DNA of 64,000 nucleotides from positions 310,001 through 374,000 of the forward strand of contig MU863886.1 of assembly GCA_033296885.1 (NCBI GenBank), in the 5' to 3' direction. Below the pieces are notes generated by a model, which had not been told where the DNA came from, searched no databases, and saw only the letters and a program-made list of their open reading frames with translations. The DNA comes from Triangularia verruculosa (Eukaryota > Ascomycota > Sordariomycetes > Sordariales > Podosporaceae). Of this stretch, positions 45,312 to 54,914 are shown piece after piece. Both the position numbers and the translations under genes were made by a program. Numbering within the stretch: the stretch's first letter is position 1; every line of letters begins with the position of its first letter.

Positions 45312-46004
45312 ATGGTCAACTTTGCCATCCACCTCACCGTCCTGGTACTAGCCGCCTCAGTGGCAGCCGCTCCTGCCCCGGCCACCTTCTCCTTTGCCCA
45401 GTGGGTTGAGGATATCATCGCCAACCCGGATACAGCTCTCACCCCCGCCGAAGCAATTGCAGCAGCCAATGCCGCTGAAATCGTCAGCTCGGCAGGTGGC
45501 CTCCAAAAGAGAGCCAACTGCCAGGCGGCATTTCGTGATGCCCCTGTATTTACTCCCCTTAACTCTGCCCCCTTGCTTAAGCTAGCATCAAAATTATAGC
45601 GTCTAACGGACCCTATCTGCATCTACAGGCACCCGACGCAGCAGCCTGTCTCAATGACCTCGCTCGTAAGGGCGGTCAGGGTGTTGCGTGCACTATCCCC
45701 TCTAGTCAATCCGACATCCAGATGTGTCGGATTGGTCGTGCAGAAGTTGTTGCCAGTAGGGGCAAGTCCGGGACTCTGAGTGCGAACTGGTATGTACCTA
45801 CTGTCATCATCAGCGTTTCTCTTTTCTCCCGGCCTTTACGTACTTCTTTCTGGAGAAGGAGTAGCTGATAATTGATCCAGCAACGACGTCGCTCGTACCG
45901 GCGGGTTGATCTTTGACAGCTGCTTCCGGTCGGATAACACCGTCAAGGGCAGCGAGATTTGCATTACCAACCAGTGGATGCAGATCAATATTGCTGGAAT
46001 TTAA
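45312..46004 (+). CDS. Small secreted cysteine-containing protein with Kex2-type propeptide
   Basis: Three exons (45312..45545, 45629..45789, 45881..46004), introns of 83 and 91 nt, give 172 residues. The start MVNFAIHLTVLVLAASVAAA is a signal peptide. A propeptide follows and ends in GGLQKR, a Kex2 dibasic site, directly before ANCQAAFRDAP. The mature part (about 105 residues) has seven cysteines, in NCQ, ACL, ACT, MCR, NCN, SCF and ICI contexts. It ends VARTGGLIFDSCFR and TNQWMQINIAGI. The second junction rebuilds a Cys codon exactly, which supports the splice. The C-terminal pattern (Cys, VA..GG.I...C, then a beta-rich tail) resembles many small fungal secreted proteins, some of them effector- or killer-like, but I cannot assign a family. 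An isolated TATAAA near 45202 could be its TATA box. Confidence 0.75.
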
Positions 46005-46819
46005 GCCTCAGCCGGAGTGTTGCCAATCTTTCCTGAGGTGAAGATGTTTCAAAAGGGAAAGGGCTTTATAGGTAACGGAAAGATGAGTCGTTGGCGGCCT
46101 AAGGGGGTACCTGTAGGGTCACGGATAGCGGAATAGTAGAAGAAATGCCATTTGACTTTTTTATTATACTCACCTTAGCTGTGACTAGGTACCTACCTAG
46201 GTACTTTATATGTGTCAAGCTGAGCGCGGCGATGAGTCTAGGCAGCTATGGTGTTGGCTCGCTGGTGGCAGTGAAGTTGAGAAATTGGATCGAGGCGTAC
46301 CTGCAGGCGAACACCCAGCCGATGGTGTTACGAGGGACTGGCAGCATCAATGAGTTGGTAAGAATAGTGGTGAGGGAGTCTTGGTTGGCAAACTTTGAAG
46401 TGGCTTGATGGGATTGTCTGTCGGAACTGCAATCTTTTAGCTGGGGATTCTAGCAACGTACTAAAAAGCAGCGTTGAAGTCGCCTGCCGCGCAGGGACCA
46501 CAGCTATCTGAGCATAGGAGCAACGGCACTTGCCACTGGCCCATGTCCTTACAAATAGAAGACAGATGGTGAACCATTTGCGGCTTGAACCTACTGCCCT
46601 TTGACGCGGGGCAGCAGATTTGTGATCCAACTTCAATCTTCTCCCCGCCTTGGCTGGCTTCTTCGACAACACAACACGTACCTCCAGGTTCAAAAAAGGT
46701 ACCTTCGACCTTTGGTCCCTCCACCCTCCCTCACTCAATTTAGCGCCAATTCTAGCGCTCTATTGCACTTTTCCAATCATTCCGCCGGTCAGTACAACAA
46801 TCTTGATTTTGCTTGAAGA
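46005..46819. other. Spacer with a TAGGTACCTA palindrome
   Basis: 0.8 kb including the perfect palindrome at 46186..46195, which is followed by a partial second copy. The frame 46145..46408 spans the palindrome and looks non-coding. Confidence 0.4.
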
Positions 46820-48009
46820 ATGGCAGCTTTCCTGACACAACCTTTCGAACAGAAAATCGTGGCCTCGGCTGCAAAGATGGACCTAGACGACCCCGAGTCG
46901 GGCGACAATTGCAGTTCCTCCAGCTGTGTGTTCCATCGGTCTCCAGGCATCAAGATCGACGAATATATATACCGTGACACCGCACTGAAGAGATTTACTA
47001 GCCTCTGTTTCCAGTCGTGGGATGATCATCATTCTGACATGATGATTTACGAATACCACGACAGATTCCCCAGTGTTCTGTCACGGATCCAATCCGGCGA
47101 TCTTCTCGATATAACTAAAGAAGACATCTCCTTTATGAAAAGACAGATGCTGGATGATGCTTTGGAAGTCGAGGAGTGCTATCTGAAAGATTTTGTGCTT
47201 GAATGCATAAAGGACAAGGACCATATCACTTGGGCCGCTGCTCGATCTGGGGATGAGCCGGATTTCAGAGACCTATGCAGGGAAGCATACGAGGAAGCCC
47301 GTGGAACCAACGCAGACCGAAAGATCACGGATTCGTCATTTCAACCCGCTGCTTCGAGCTACGAAGCCGCCTTTATGCGACATTATGCTGTGTACAGAGC
47401 GGATTTGATGAGAATTGGTTCGTCAGATGCGCCTAGCATGACCTTGGAGAAGGCTGGTCGGAATTTGAACGAAGGGATAGACTATGAAGTCAGAGCTTTT
47501 CACCGCGAGGCCAACAGAATTGCGTATGGTATTACACCAGACGATATCAAAGAGTCTCATCAGTAAGTTCTTTACCGCGAGATTCGTGAAACGCTGTACA
47601 CGAACAACTAACCTGATATCTTGCCAGCGAAACGTTCGACCTAGATGTTCATTGGATGATTCGACACTTCCTCCAGAAGGTAGTACACGAACACCAGCAA
47701 GATTTTCGTCAAGACATCTGGCCAGAAGGTCAGCGACATCCGACTTCCGGGAGCGAACGTCTCTACCTGTATGGAGTCATCTGCCCGCTATATGGTTCAA
47801 TCGACCTCTGTTGCTATAATGTTGGTTTCAACCTTCCTTGTCCTGTACATCAAAATGTTAGGGTGCTCCTGCTGACCATTAGCCCTTCGGCTCTCTTCGT
47901 TTTATAGTATTCGCCAACCTTTACCCCGGCAGGCGACGATTTGTACGACAGGCAGAACATTAAAGTGACGTGGGACATCGTCCACGACAGGACGTATATG
48001 CGAGGATAG
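46820..48009 (+). CDS. Orphan hypothetical protein (353 aa, three exons)
   Basis: Exons 46820..47562, 47628..47844 and 47908..48009, introns of 65 and 63 nt. The first intron has GTAAGT, an ACTAAC branch and CCAG; the second has a weaker GTACAT donor, a CTGAC branch and TATAG. The soluble, acidic protein contains KIDEYIYRDTALKRFTSL, SWDDHHSDMMIYEYHDRF, EECYLKDFVLECIKDKDH, RETFDLDVHWMIRHFLQK-like sequence after the first junction, and a C-terminus KVTWDIVHDRTYMRG. The Met at 46877 is an alternative start. No signal peptide, membrane span or known domain is visible. Continuity of composition across both joins suggests a real gene; function is unknown. Confidence 0.6.
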
Positions 48010-48537
48010 ATCGGATTCCCTCTAAAACACCTGAACTCCCAATTCGCATTGTTTTATGCAGGCTTGGCTTTCCTTTCCGTCCTGGAGGTGCTGCTACTTG
48101 AGTAGATACTTTGGTCATTGCATCCAAGCTGCAATTCCGGAAGATGCTATGTTTTTTCAGATAAGAAAAAAGTACCTAGGTAGGTACCTATACTGTAGGA
48201 AATCATGACCTACCAAAATTGCGCCGGTTTGGTGTACTCTACTATATTGGAGCTTGTTTGCTGGAGGCCGCGATAGAAGTTCCTTGAGGTGGTCACAAAG
48301 GTTCTTCCTTGAACACTAGAGCGGCCAGCACTAGGTACAAACTTGCAAGGTACTTCACCAGGTTTGGGAATAGTTCGACATACCCTTTCTTGGAGTCAGT
48401 GGCTTGAGTGAGGGCTGGAAATCTGGTACATGAATGGCAGATGGCTACCTCGTCGGTTTGTGTGAGACACTGTATTGATATACAAGACTGCGTTATTCAG
48501 GTAGGTATGTTTAAGCCCAACGAAATCCGTACTTGTA
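48010..48537. other. Spacer with a TAGGTACCTA palindrome
   Basis: 528 nt between convergent genes; contains the palindrome at 48181..48190 directly preceded by AGTACCTAGG. No gene was found. Confidence 0.45.
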
Positions 48538-49985
48538 TTAAGCCGTTTTCCATCTCTGAATGCCGGTGCCATGCGAGATGTCCCCCATTTCCATTGTGCT
48601 CTCCAAATCATCTTTATCCTTTTCAGCAAAATGAATGTTCACTCCCAGGGGAAGTCTGTATTTCAAAGCTTTGAGATTTCCTGAGAAGCCCGCGCAGTTA
48701 GCAATCTGCTCAAGTCCGAGGGCTTTGTTTGCAGGTGTTTTGGATTGCTCACCTGTGAGAATGACGGCAAAATCCAGAACCGCCGGAACCCACGTTGATA
48801 ACGCCATAACCTGCCCAAACCCCCATTCCTGTTCTTGTAAAGATGGCCCAGCTATTTCAGAGACCTTTTGGCGGACGACATGGTAGTCCATCAGCATGAT
48901 TACCATCATAACGAAGAAAACGATGTACCAAAGAACTAAGTCCAGAAGCATCCGTCTATTCATAAACAGGTCCATGCCCTTGAGAGATATAGCACCCGTC
49001 ATAGCGAGTATGTGTTGAAGTCTTCGGAAGAACGATGGAATTGAGTGTTGTTCTCTCCGGGGTGTTGAGCTGGAATTTGACAGTTGCGAGAGCCGGTTGT
49101 AGAGTTTTCGATGTATATGCTCCAGCGACGTCACATCGCACATCCGTGATTTTCGAACCATTGTGTGCAAGCAGCTGGTTAAAGCCATCACACCCATAGA
49201 CAGGTAGATGACATGCTGGAAAATGAAAAAGCCGAGGCTCAAATCTCCGTAGCCGCTCGTAATCGACAGAGAGTCATCGAAGCAGATTGTCTCAAAGGTT
49301 GTTTTTGCGTTAGGATTGAAAGTGATGACTGTGTGCACCTGCGCTAGCGCCAGGGCACCCAACAGCATCCATCGAATATTTGGATTTCGACAGTGAGGGC
49401 GATACAACGGCCAGGTGAAGGCAACGATTGCAGCTGTCAACCCGAAGGATATATCTGAAAAGCGTCGATTGTACAATGAGTTGTCTATGGCCTGCGAAAC
49501 AACCGTGGAGATGGCGATTGAAATGCCGAAAAGCAACGAAGCATCCCAGAACAACCCGAGACTTGCCTGCAAAGCACTACGAATCCTGCTAGAAGTGGGC
49601 GACAATATTGGCGGGTTCCTCAGATGTTTCTTTGACCAATACCGTCTTAACTGACTTGGGCCGAGGGCTAGAAAGAATATAGTGGCGAGAGATACCTGGA
49701 TGATATATGAACTGTAAATCTACCGCCAGACTTCTTGTCAATGAGTCCGCTACCTCATGGGGACAACGTAGAGATCGGTGATGCTGCCACTTACACCTAT
49801 CCCAGCCAGATCCGGATTACCTCCCCATTGCAGGTTGCGACAAAACGGGCCGTGACAATTGTGTAGGATCAATCTCATCGCTTCATGGGTCTCGAAGCTA
49901 CTGGTGTTCAAGCTATCTGCCCAGCTGAGAATCGTGCCTCGGGATAGATTGAGAAACGGGTCCGGGGCAACGGTCCACAAGGCAC
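48538..49985 (-). CDS. Fungal polytopic membrane protein, 5' end unresolved
   Basis: Two exons are clear: 49795..49985 and 48538..49719, separated by a 75-nt intron with a GTAAGT donor. They encode at least 456 residues. The first exon reads VAPDPFLNLSRGTILSW, ILHNCHGPFCRN and NPDLAGIG; the second continues IYSSYIIQVSLATIFFLALG. This matches the N-terminal layout of a fungus-specific membrane protein group (a CHG/CR cysteine segment, then NPDLAGIG and the first span). Further spans include LLFGISIAISTVVSQAI, FGLTAAIVAFTWPLY, FIFQHVIYLSMGVMAL and LVLWYIVFFVMMVIMLM. The frame before 49985 is closed by a TGA, so a further 5' exon must exist. The stretch 50050..50110 has a protein-like frame (WDPYWNRTDPFNPTPV), but I could not join it in phase. 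Function unknown. Confidence 0.65.
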
Positions 49986-51493
49986 CTAGTCATGAGTGCC
50001 ACATATGGAAACTGGTCGGGTTCGGTAAATTTGAATCACTTCTCATCGACATCGGGTGTCTCGACTGGTGTTGGGTTAAAGGGATCGGTTCTGTTCCAGT
50101 AGGGATCCCATTTCAAATTTCAAAATGAAGAGCGCGGCAAACTAAGCTGCGCTATCACAATCAGGCTGTGAAGTTGATATATGCAATATAGTTTTGCAGG
50201 CCGATGACTGGGGCAGCAGAAACTGGCTCGCACAAGGAGCGTTGACTGAGCCGATAACTACGCTCTTCTGCCTCGCCAACGAGCACCATGAGCGAGGCAA
50301 CATCGAAGGACCTTGGTATGTGCAGGAGGCCTTTAGCTTGATGAGTACGAAGGATGTGTTACTAAGCGTTTAAATAATGATACCCTTCATCTCTTCCTTT
50401 CCCTAGTTAGGTACCTACCTTTGGTTTCCTTCATCGTTCATCTAGGTAACTATTACATTCTGGCATAGAATCTGAGCATATTTCTCTGTCAGTCTAGCTT
50501 TGTTATTCTTACCATCTTATCCTGTCGGTTTCATCGTTTCCATCCCATAAGGCCAGTTATCAGTTCCGTCTTAGGACAAGCATGATAATGCTGATACTGG
50601 TCACTCGATACGTAAGCAGCATCACTGTGTCTTCCTACCTAGATTGTCAGTAACAAGTGTAGTCGATACGCATCACCTTTTAGCACGGCATATCGGTCTG
50701 GTGGTTCTTGCCTGTCCAGAAAGAAAGTGCCGATACCTCCGTGGCTTCCGTCATGTCCATTGCCCACGTGGAGGCGGCTCCGGCCCACTTGTGAGTTGCA
50801 TGTCTTTGGCAAATCTGTGGACCGTCTTCTCTTCCTCTCCTTGGCCGCAAGTCATTTTCTGTAGGACCCCCTACCTATGTTGTTCTTATTGTTGTTTCTT
50901 ATGGGCGCTGAACTGATGGTTATTTATAGGCGTTGAAGTATTTAAAAGCTGTCCCCCCCTTTTTTTTCTCTCTTGGTAAGTGTTTTCTGCCCATTTGGTA
51001 CATACCTACTTCGTGGACAGGGTGGCTAACCATTACGAAGAAAGATATCAACAAGCCTACGGCTTGTTATTGCTGTTTCTGTTAGTTCTACTATCTTAGC
51101 ACACGTCTATACTTGACGCGAGGATACGTTCTTTATAACGTAAGGGAACGGAGGGTTTGCTGACGGCAGTTGCGTAGGCGAAAAAAGTCCACCCGAGACT
51201 TTTTCTTGTAAGTGTCTGGTGAGCGTTGGAACTATGGTATCTTTACTTTATTAATACTTTCTGCTCCAGTTCCTACGAATATAGTAAGCCCCCTTTTCGA
51301 CCCATCCATTGCCTTGCATTTCAACAACAGCGGCTCGAGCCTGTCCCATTTACGATAACCATGCTTTATTCGTATATTGGGCGTCGGTGGGCGTTATTCG
51401 ACGTGAAAATACTACAGAACTGAGCGTTTGGAGACCGTTATACAACGTGTGTGCGAGGGATAAGATTGAATATTGACTGGTTTTTCCTTGAAG
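49986..51493. other. Spacer, possible extra exons of flanking genes
   Basis: 1.5 kb holding the likely 5' exon of the minus-strand membrane protein and possible further 5' micro-exons of the plus-strand gene. Among the latter, 51178..51207 is flanked by TTGCGTAG and GTAAGT. The perfect palindrome TAGGTACCTA lies at 50408..50417, and a C7T8 run near 50955. Confidence 0.4.
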
Positions 51494-52811
51494 ATGGCTA
51501 GAGTTCTAAAGGCCTTAAAGAACCTTCCCGTAAGATACTCTTTATTTTTTGCTTCTACCCCTGCCTTAGTTCGCCGTTGCGTTTCCGCTGTTGCTTTTCA
51601 AGCTCCTTCATGTTTCCTACCTTGCCACTCCCCTTCTTCACCCCGAGAAGACGAAGCTAACCAATAAGTTTATGCAGCCTAATTCCAAACTCGTATGACA
51701 CCTATTGCACGATATTCTGTCTGAGGGCAAAGTTCGTACTAACCTTTGGTAATCGCCATCAGTATTACGCCGCATACAAGAAAGTAAGTAGTCTCTTGCT
51801 TACCTTATAGAGCTTCTCTATCCTTGATTTCTTTTTTGACTAGCAATTAGGAATGCCTAGCCAAAGCGCTTGTAAGTTCTATTCCTACATCGATCTCCCA
51901 CCCAGATCTTGGACAGATGGCATGGAATTAACAGGGTTATAGGAGCACAACAATTTATCTCAGGTAGGCGGAATACTGTTTCCGAAGTCTGGCATCTGTG
52001 TAGATGAACGGGGCTGACAGTATCATCACGTACATAGAAGCATCTGAAGCTATCCCGAGTAAGTCCTTAGTTCTTCAATTGGTTACAATTCTTCGCATTT
52101 GGGACACGTTAGAAGTTTGGGTGCTGATCCGTATTTACTTGATATAGGAGTATTCGAGCCAAGCCGACGTAAGCAAGCGGCGATGGACATGATAGAACGG
52201 GGCACGTGACATAAGCTAACGATGTTGACAGGATGCGGAGGCGAAGGAGGCGACGGCGGAGGACGTTGACTTCCACGTAAGTGTATACATCCCAGCTTGT
52301 TGTTCAGTGATTACTTTTCCTGTAAGTCTCATTCAAAAGCTAACACCAATATGATAGGTGTGGAAAGCAGAGCAGGCCGTAGGTCACCTTGACGTTATTG
52401 CACAACATGGTCACAGACTGAACAGGTGTATTAGAAGCAGAAGGAGAAGGATGAGGAGGCTTTGGCCGAAGCCCGGGTAAGAATATCTACTTATTTATCG
52501 ATCCCTGATATCCACATTTTAGAGAGTGAGTTCATTTGCTGACAGTATACCATGACGCAGAGAAAAGAGCGTGTAAGAACACCCTTTCTGTTATTTATCC
52601 CCGAAATCTGCAGTTCAAAGTAGGATTTCTTTTGCTGACAGGTCGGCTTATATAGGAAGATGCGAACCTGGCTGCCGCTCCCGCCTGCTCCTGCCGCGCC
52701 TGCCGGTGCTGGTGCCGACGCTGCTGGTGCCGCGATGGTGGCGCTTGCCGCCGCTGCTGCTGCTACGATGGTGGCGCTTACCGCTGGTGGTGCTGCCCCC
52801 GAAGCCTGTAA
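51494..52811 (+). CDS. Micro-exon gene encoding a heptad-patterned helical protein
   Basis: Twelve small exons can be chained: 51494..51529, 51678..51692, 51763..51783, 51851..51871, 51943..51963, 52038..52058, 52148..52168, 52232..52276, 52358..52378, 52435..52476, 52561..52572, 52656..52811. Six are exactly 21 nt and one is 42 nt. All are phase 0, with GTAAG/GTAGG/GTATG donors and acceptors 8-20 nt after a CTAAC/CTGAC-like branch. Encoded peptides in order: MARVLKALKNLP, PNSKL, YYAAYKK, ECLAKAL, EHNNLSQ, KHLKLSR, EYSSQAD, DAEAKEATAEDVDFH, VWKAEQA, KQKEKDEEALAEAR, RKER, then the last exon starting EDANLAAAPA. The product (about 143 aa) is a highly charged, coiled-coil-like helix with a Cys- or Ala-rich C-terminus, depending on the last acceptor. 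Individual open frames are far too short to be found by ORF length. Start codon and 5' exons are uncertain. I know no named family; function unknown. Confidence 0.6.
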
Positions 52812-53683
52812 GTCACTGTCTCCCAAACTGCTTGCCTTCCAGGCTGTTATTTGATGCCTTTACACCAAACCCCGACTTTCACGAGATTGAAGGGTAATCC
52901 AATCGAAGGGTTCGTTGCTGACCGGTGTTATGTCTCTGAAGAATTCCCGTGGAAGTACGACCTAGCCTTTTGGCCAAATTTGAATTTTTTGGTCTGTGTT
53001 AGTGGCCGGCTGGCACTGCCTCCGGGCATTTTTCGTTTGGGGCTCGGGATTTCGTTTTTTTCTTGCTTTTTTAAAGCTTTCTAATACCAATCCCGGCTGG
53101 CACAGTGGTCCTTACAGCATGTGAAAAATGTGAGATGGTTGAGGCAATGATGAATCGTGAAACAACTGCTAGATATAATAGTCTAGGGTATAGCCAACCA
53201 CAAGGGGCAGGATTCGGGGGTTCAGGGGTCGTATTAGTTATGAGTCGCGCGTAATGTAGGTCCGTTGATTGGTTGGCGGTTAGGAACCATAGATTTAAGA
53301 GACTGCCAGTCTCGATTTGTTAGGCTTAGTTGCGGTAGACGTGTGTAATCAGCTTGATTTTGGTCCCTATTAGTAATGAGGATGCGACCGGGGAATTGAT
53401 ATCAAAAGGACTGACAAGCGAAACATCAAAAAGTTTAGAGTTTTCAACAGGATGCAAGAATTTGAAGGGTGTGGCTTTCAAATATCAGACTGGATTCTTG
53501 CTCCAGCCCAGGGCTTGCACAAAGTTTAGCAAGCAATGGCTGGCTGGATTGGCAGCTATTAATTGATTGTTTGCGCCAATCCTTTTCACCAGAGACAACA
53601 AGTAAACCCAGCCAAAGTAATCTGGCACTCGAAGCACCAAGAGACGAGCCACTATCTACGACTCTGAACGCCTGTTGCCCACC
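52812..53683. other. Spacer
   Basis: 0.87 kb without a clear gene. The frame 52851..53084 might continue the micro-exon gene if a 35-nt intron at 52808 were spliced, but that intron is too short to be convincing. Confidence 0.4.
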
Positions 53684-54283
53684 ATGTCGCCCCAGAAGCG
53701 CTTAAAGGCCGAGCATGGCGATGCCCCAGAAAGCAAACGTGCCAAGTCCGAGACCGACGACTTTCAAGTATCGCCTGCGACACAAAGCAGTGTCCTAGCA
53801 CCCGCAAATCAACCCGCCATCAAGCCTGAACCCCAAACCGACATCGCCATCAAACACGAAACGGAAGACAGCAGCACCCGCGACCTCAACAGTGTGCCAG
53901 TACAGCCGCCCTTAACCGAACGTCAAGCAATGGAAGCGCTAGGCCTTCTGAACCGGCATTGTCGCATCAGAATACGCAAAACTCATCACCTGGACCCAAA
54001 ATCCCGAGAATGGATGGCCGCTCAGGCCGAGATGATGCTGGCTGAATCAATCAAACACCACATCAACGCAGGCTATGAGAAATTTAAGGCCAAGGAATGC
54101 AAGGATCAGGCATACAAATACGCTCTCCAAGCGATGCAATTACCGTCCATAAGCCCACAGGAATATCGAGCGCGTGTTGAGAGGGAGTTTGACGAGGCGA
54201 GGGAAGAGCGTAGGAAAAAAAGGATCGAGGAGAGCACACAGCGGGAGAAAGAAGGTCTGGATGCAAAGCCGAAGGAGGTGTAA
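53684..54283 (+). CDS. Hypothetical charged helical protein (199 aa)
   Basis: Single exon from an ATG in good context (CACCATGT). The N-terminal third is a disordered region with nuclear-localisation-like basic clusters (MSPQKRLKAEHGDAP, ESKRAKSETDD) and IKPEPQTDIAIKHET, which contains two sumoylation-like K.E sites (IKPE, IKHE). The rest is helical: LTERQAMEALGLLNRHCRIR, WMAAQAEMMLAESIKHHIN, FKAKECKDQAYKYALQAM, EFDEAREERRKKRIEEST. No known domain. A nuclear protein is a reasonable guess. I do not recognise the family. Confidence 0.6.
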   Translation: MSPQKRLKAEHGDAPESKRAKSETDDFQVSPATQSSVLAPANQPAIKPEPQTDIAIKHETEDSSTRDLNSVPVQPPLTERQAMEALGLLNRHCRIRIRKTHHLDPKSREWMAAQAEMMLAESIKHHINAGYEKFKAKECKDQAYKYALQAMQLPSISPQEYRARVEREFDEAREERRKKRIEESTQREKEGLDAKPKEV

Positions 54284-54914
54284 CTTGGCTTGAGGAGGAA
54301 GAAAATGAACTGGAAAATAGGTATTCATTTGGCCTTGGGAGGGAGGTCCGTGCCGAGACCTGGGTCTTCGTCATGTAGCTAACGTTTTCCTTCCTTTGAC
54401 TTCCTCACGCAACCTTGTGGTATTGACCTCGTTCCCTAACACCATTCACCCAATTGAAGAACAGATTTAAGCGCTCATCCAAGGCCCACGGGAATAGTCA
54501 GGTAAACTGCGTCTGTTGCCTAAGGTACCTAATGAATGAGACATCGTGAAATAGCAAAGAATATGAGAACAGAGCTATACTTTGCGGATTTGTTGTCGCA
54601 GCAGCTTTTCCCTTAATCGTGTATTACCTATTGCATTTATGCGGTCGACCAAAAAACCGGCACTGCAAAGTGAAAGCTGGAACAAGGCGTTACAAAGTTA
54701 ATATATTTCAACAGATAGACCAGATCTAAAGTCCGTAGTTAGCTAGGTATCTAGGTGGAAATCAAAATATGCTTGCTTGATCACAAGCCCAGTATGTAAA
54801 AGTATGTAAATGCGCGTAAGATGTTGCCTGGCTTCCGGCCGGATTTTCTCCACCCAACACCGAAACCACCGCCCATTCCTTATCCCTAATAAGTCACCCT
54901 ACGCCTCAGCTCCT
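54284..54914. other. Spacer between convergent genes
   Basis: 631 nt of 3' flanks, with a near-copy of the palindrome (AAGGTACCTA at 54522). No gene was found. Confidence 0.4.

Noticed and set aside
52808..52842. A 35-nt intron extending the micro-exon gene beyond 52811
   Set aside because: Has GTAAGT and CAG ends but is shorter than any other intron here and lacks a branch site.
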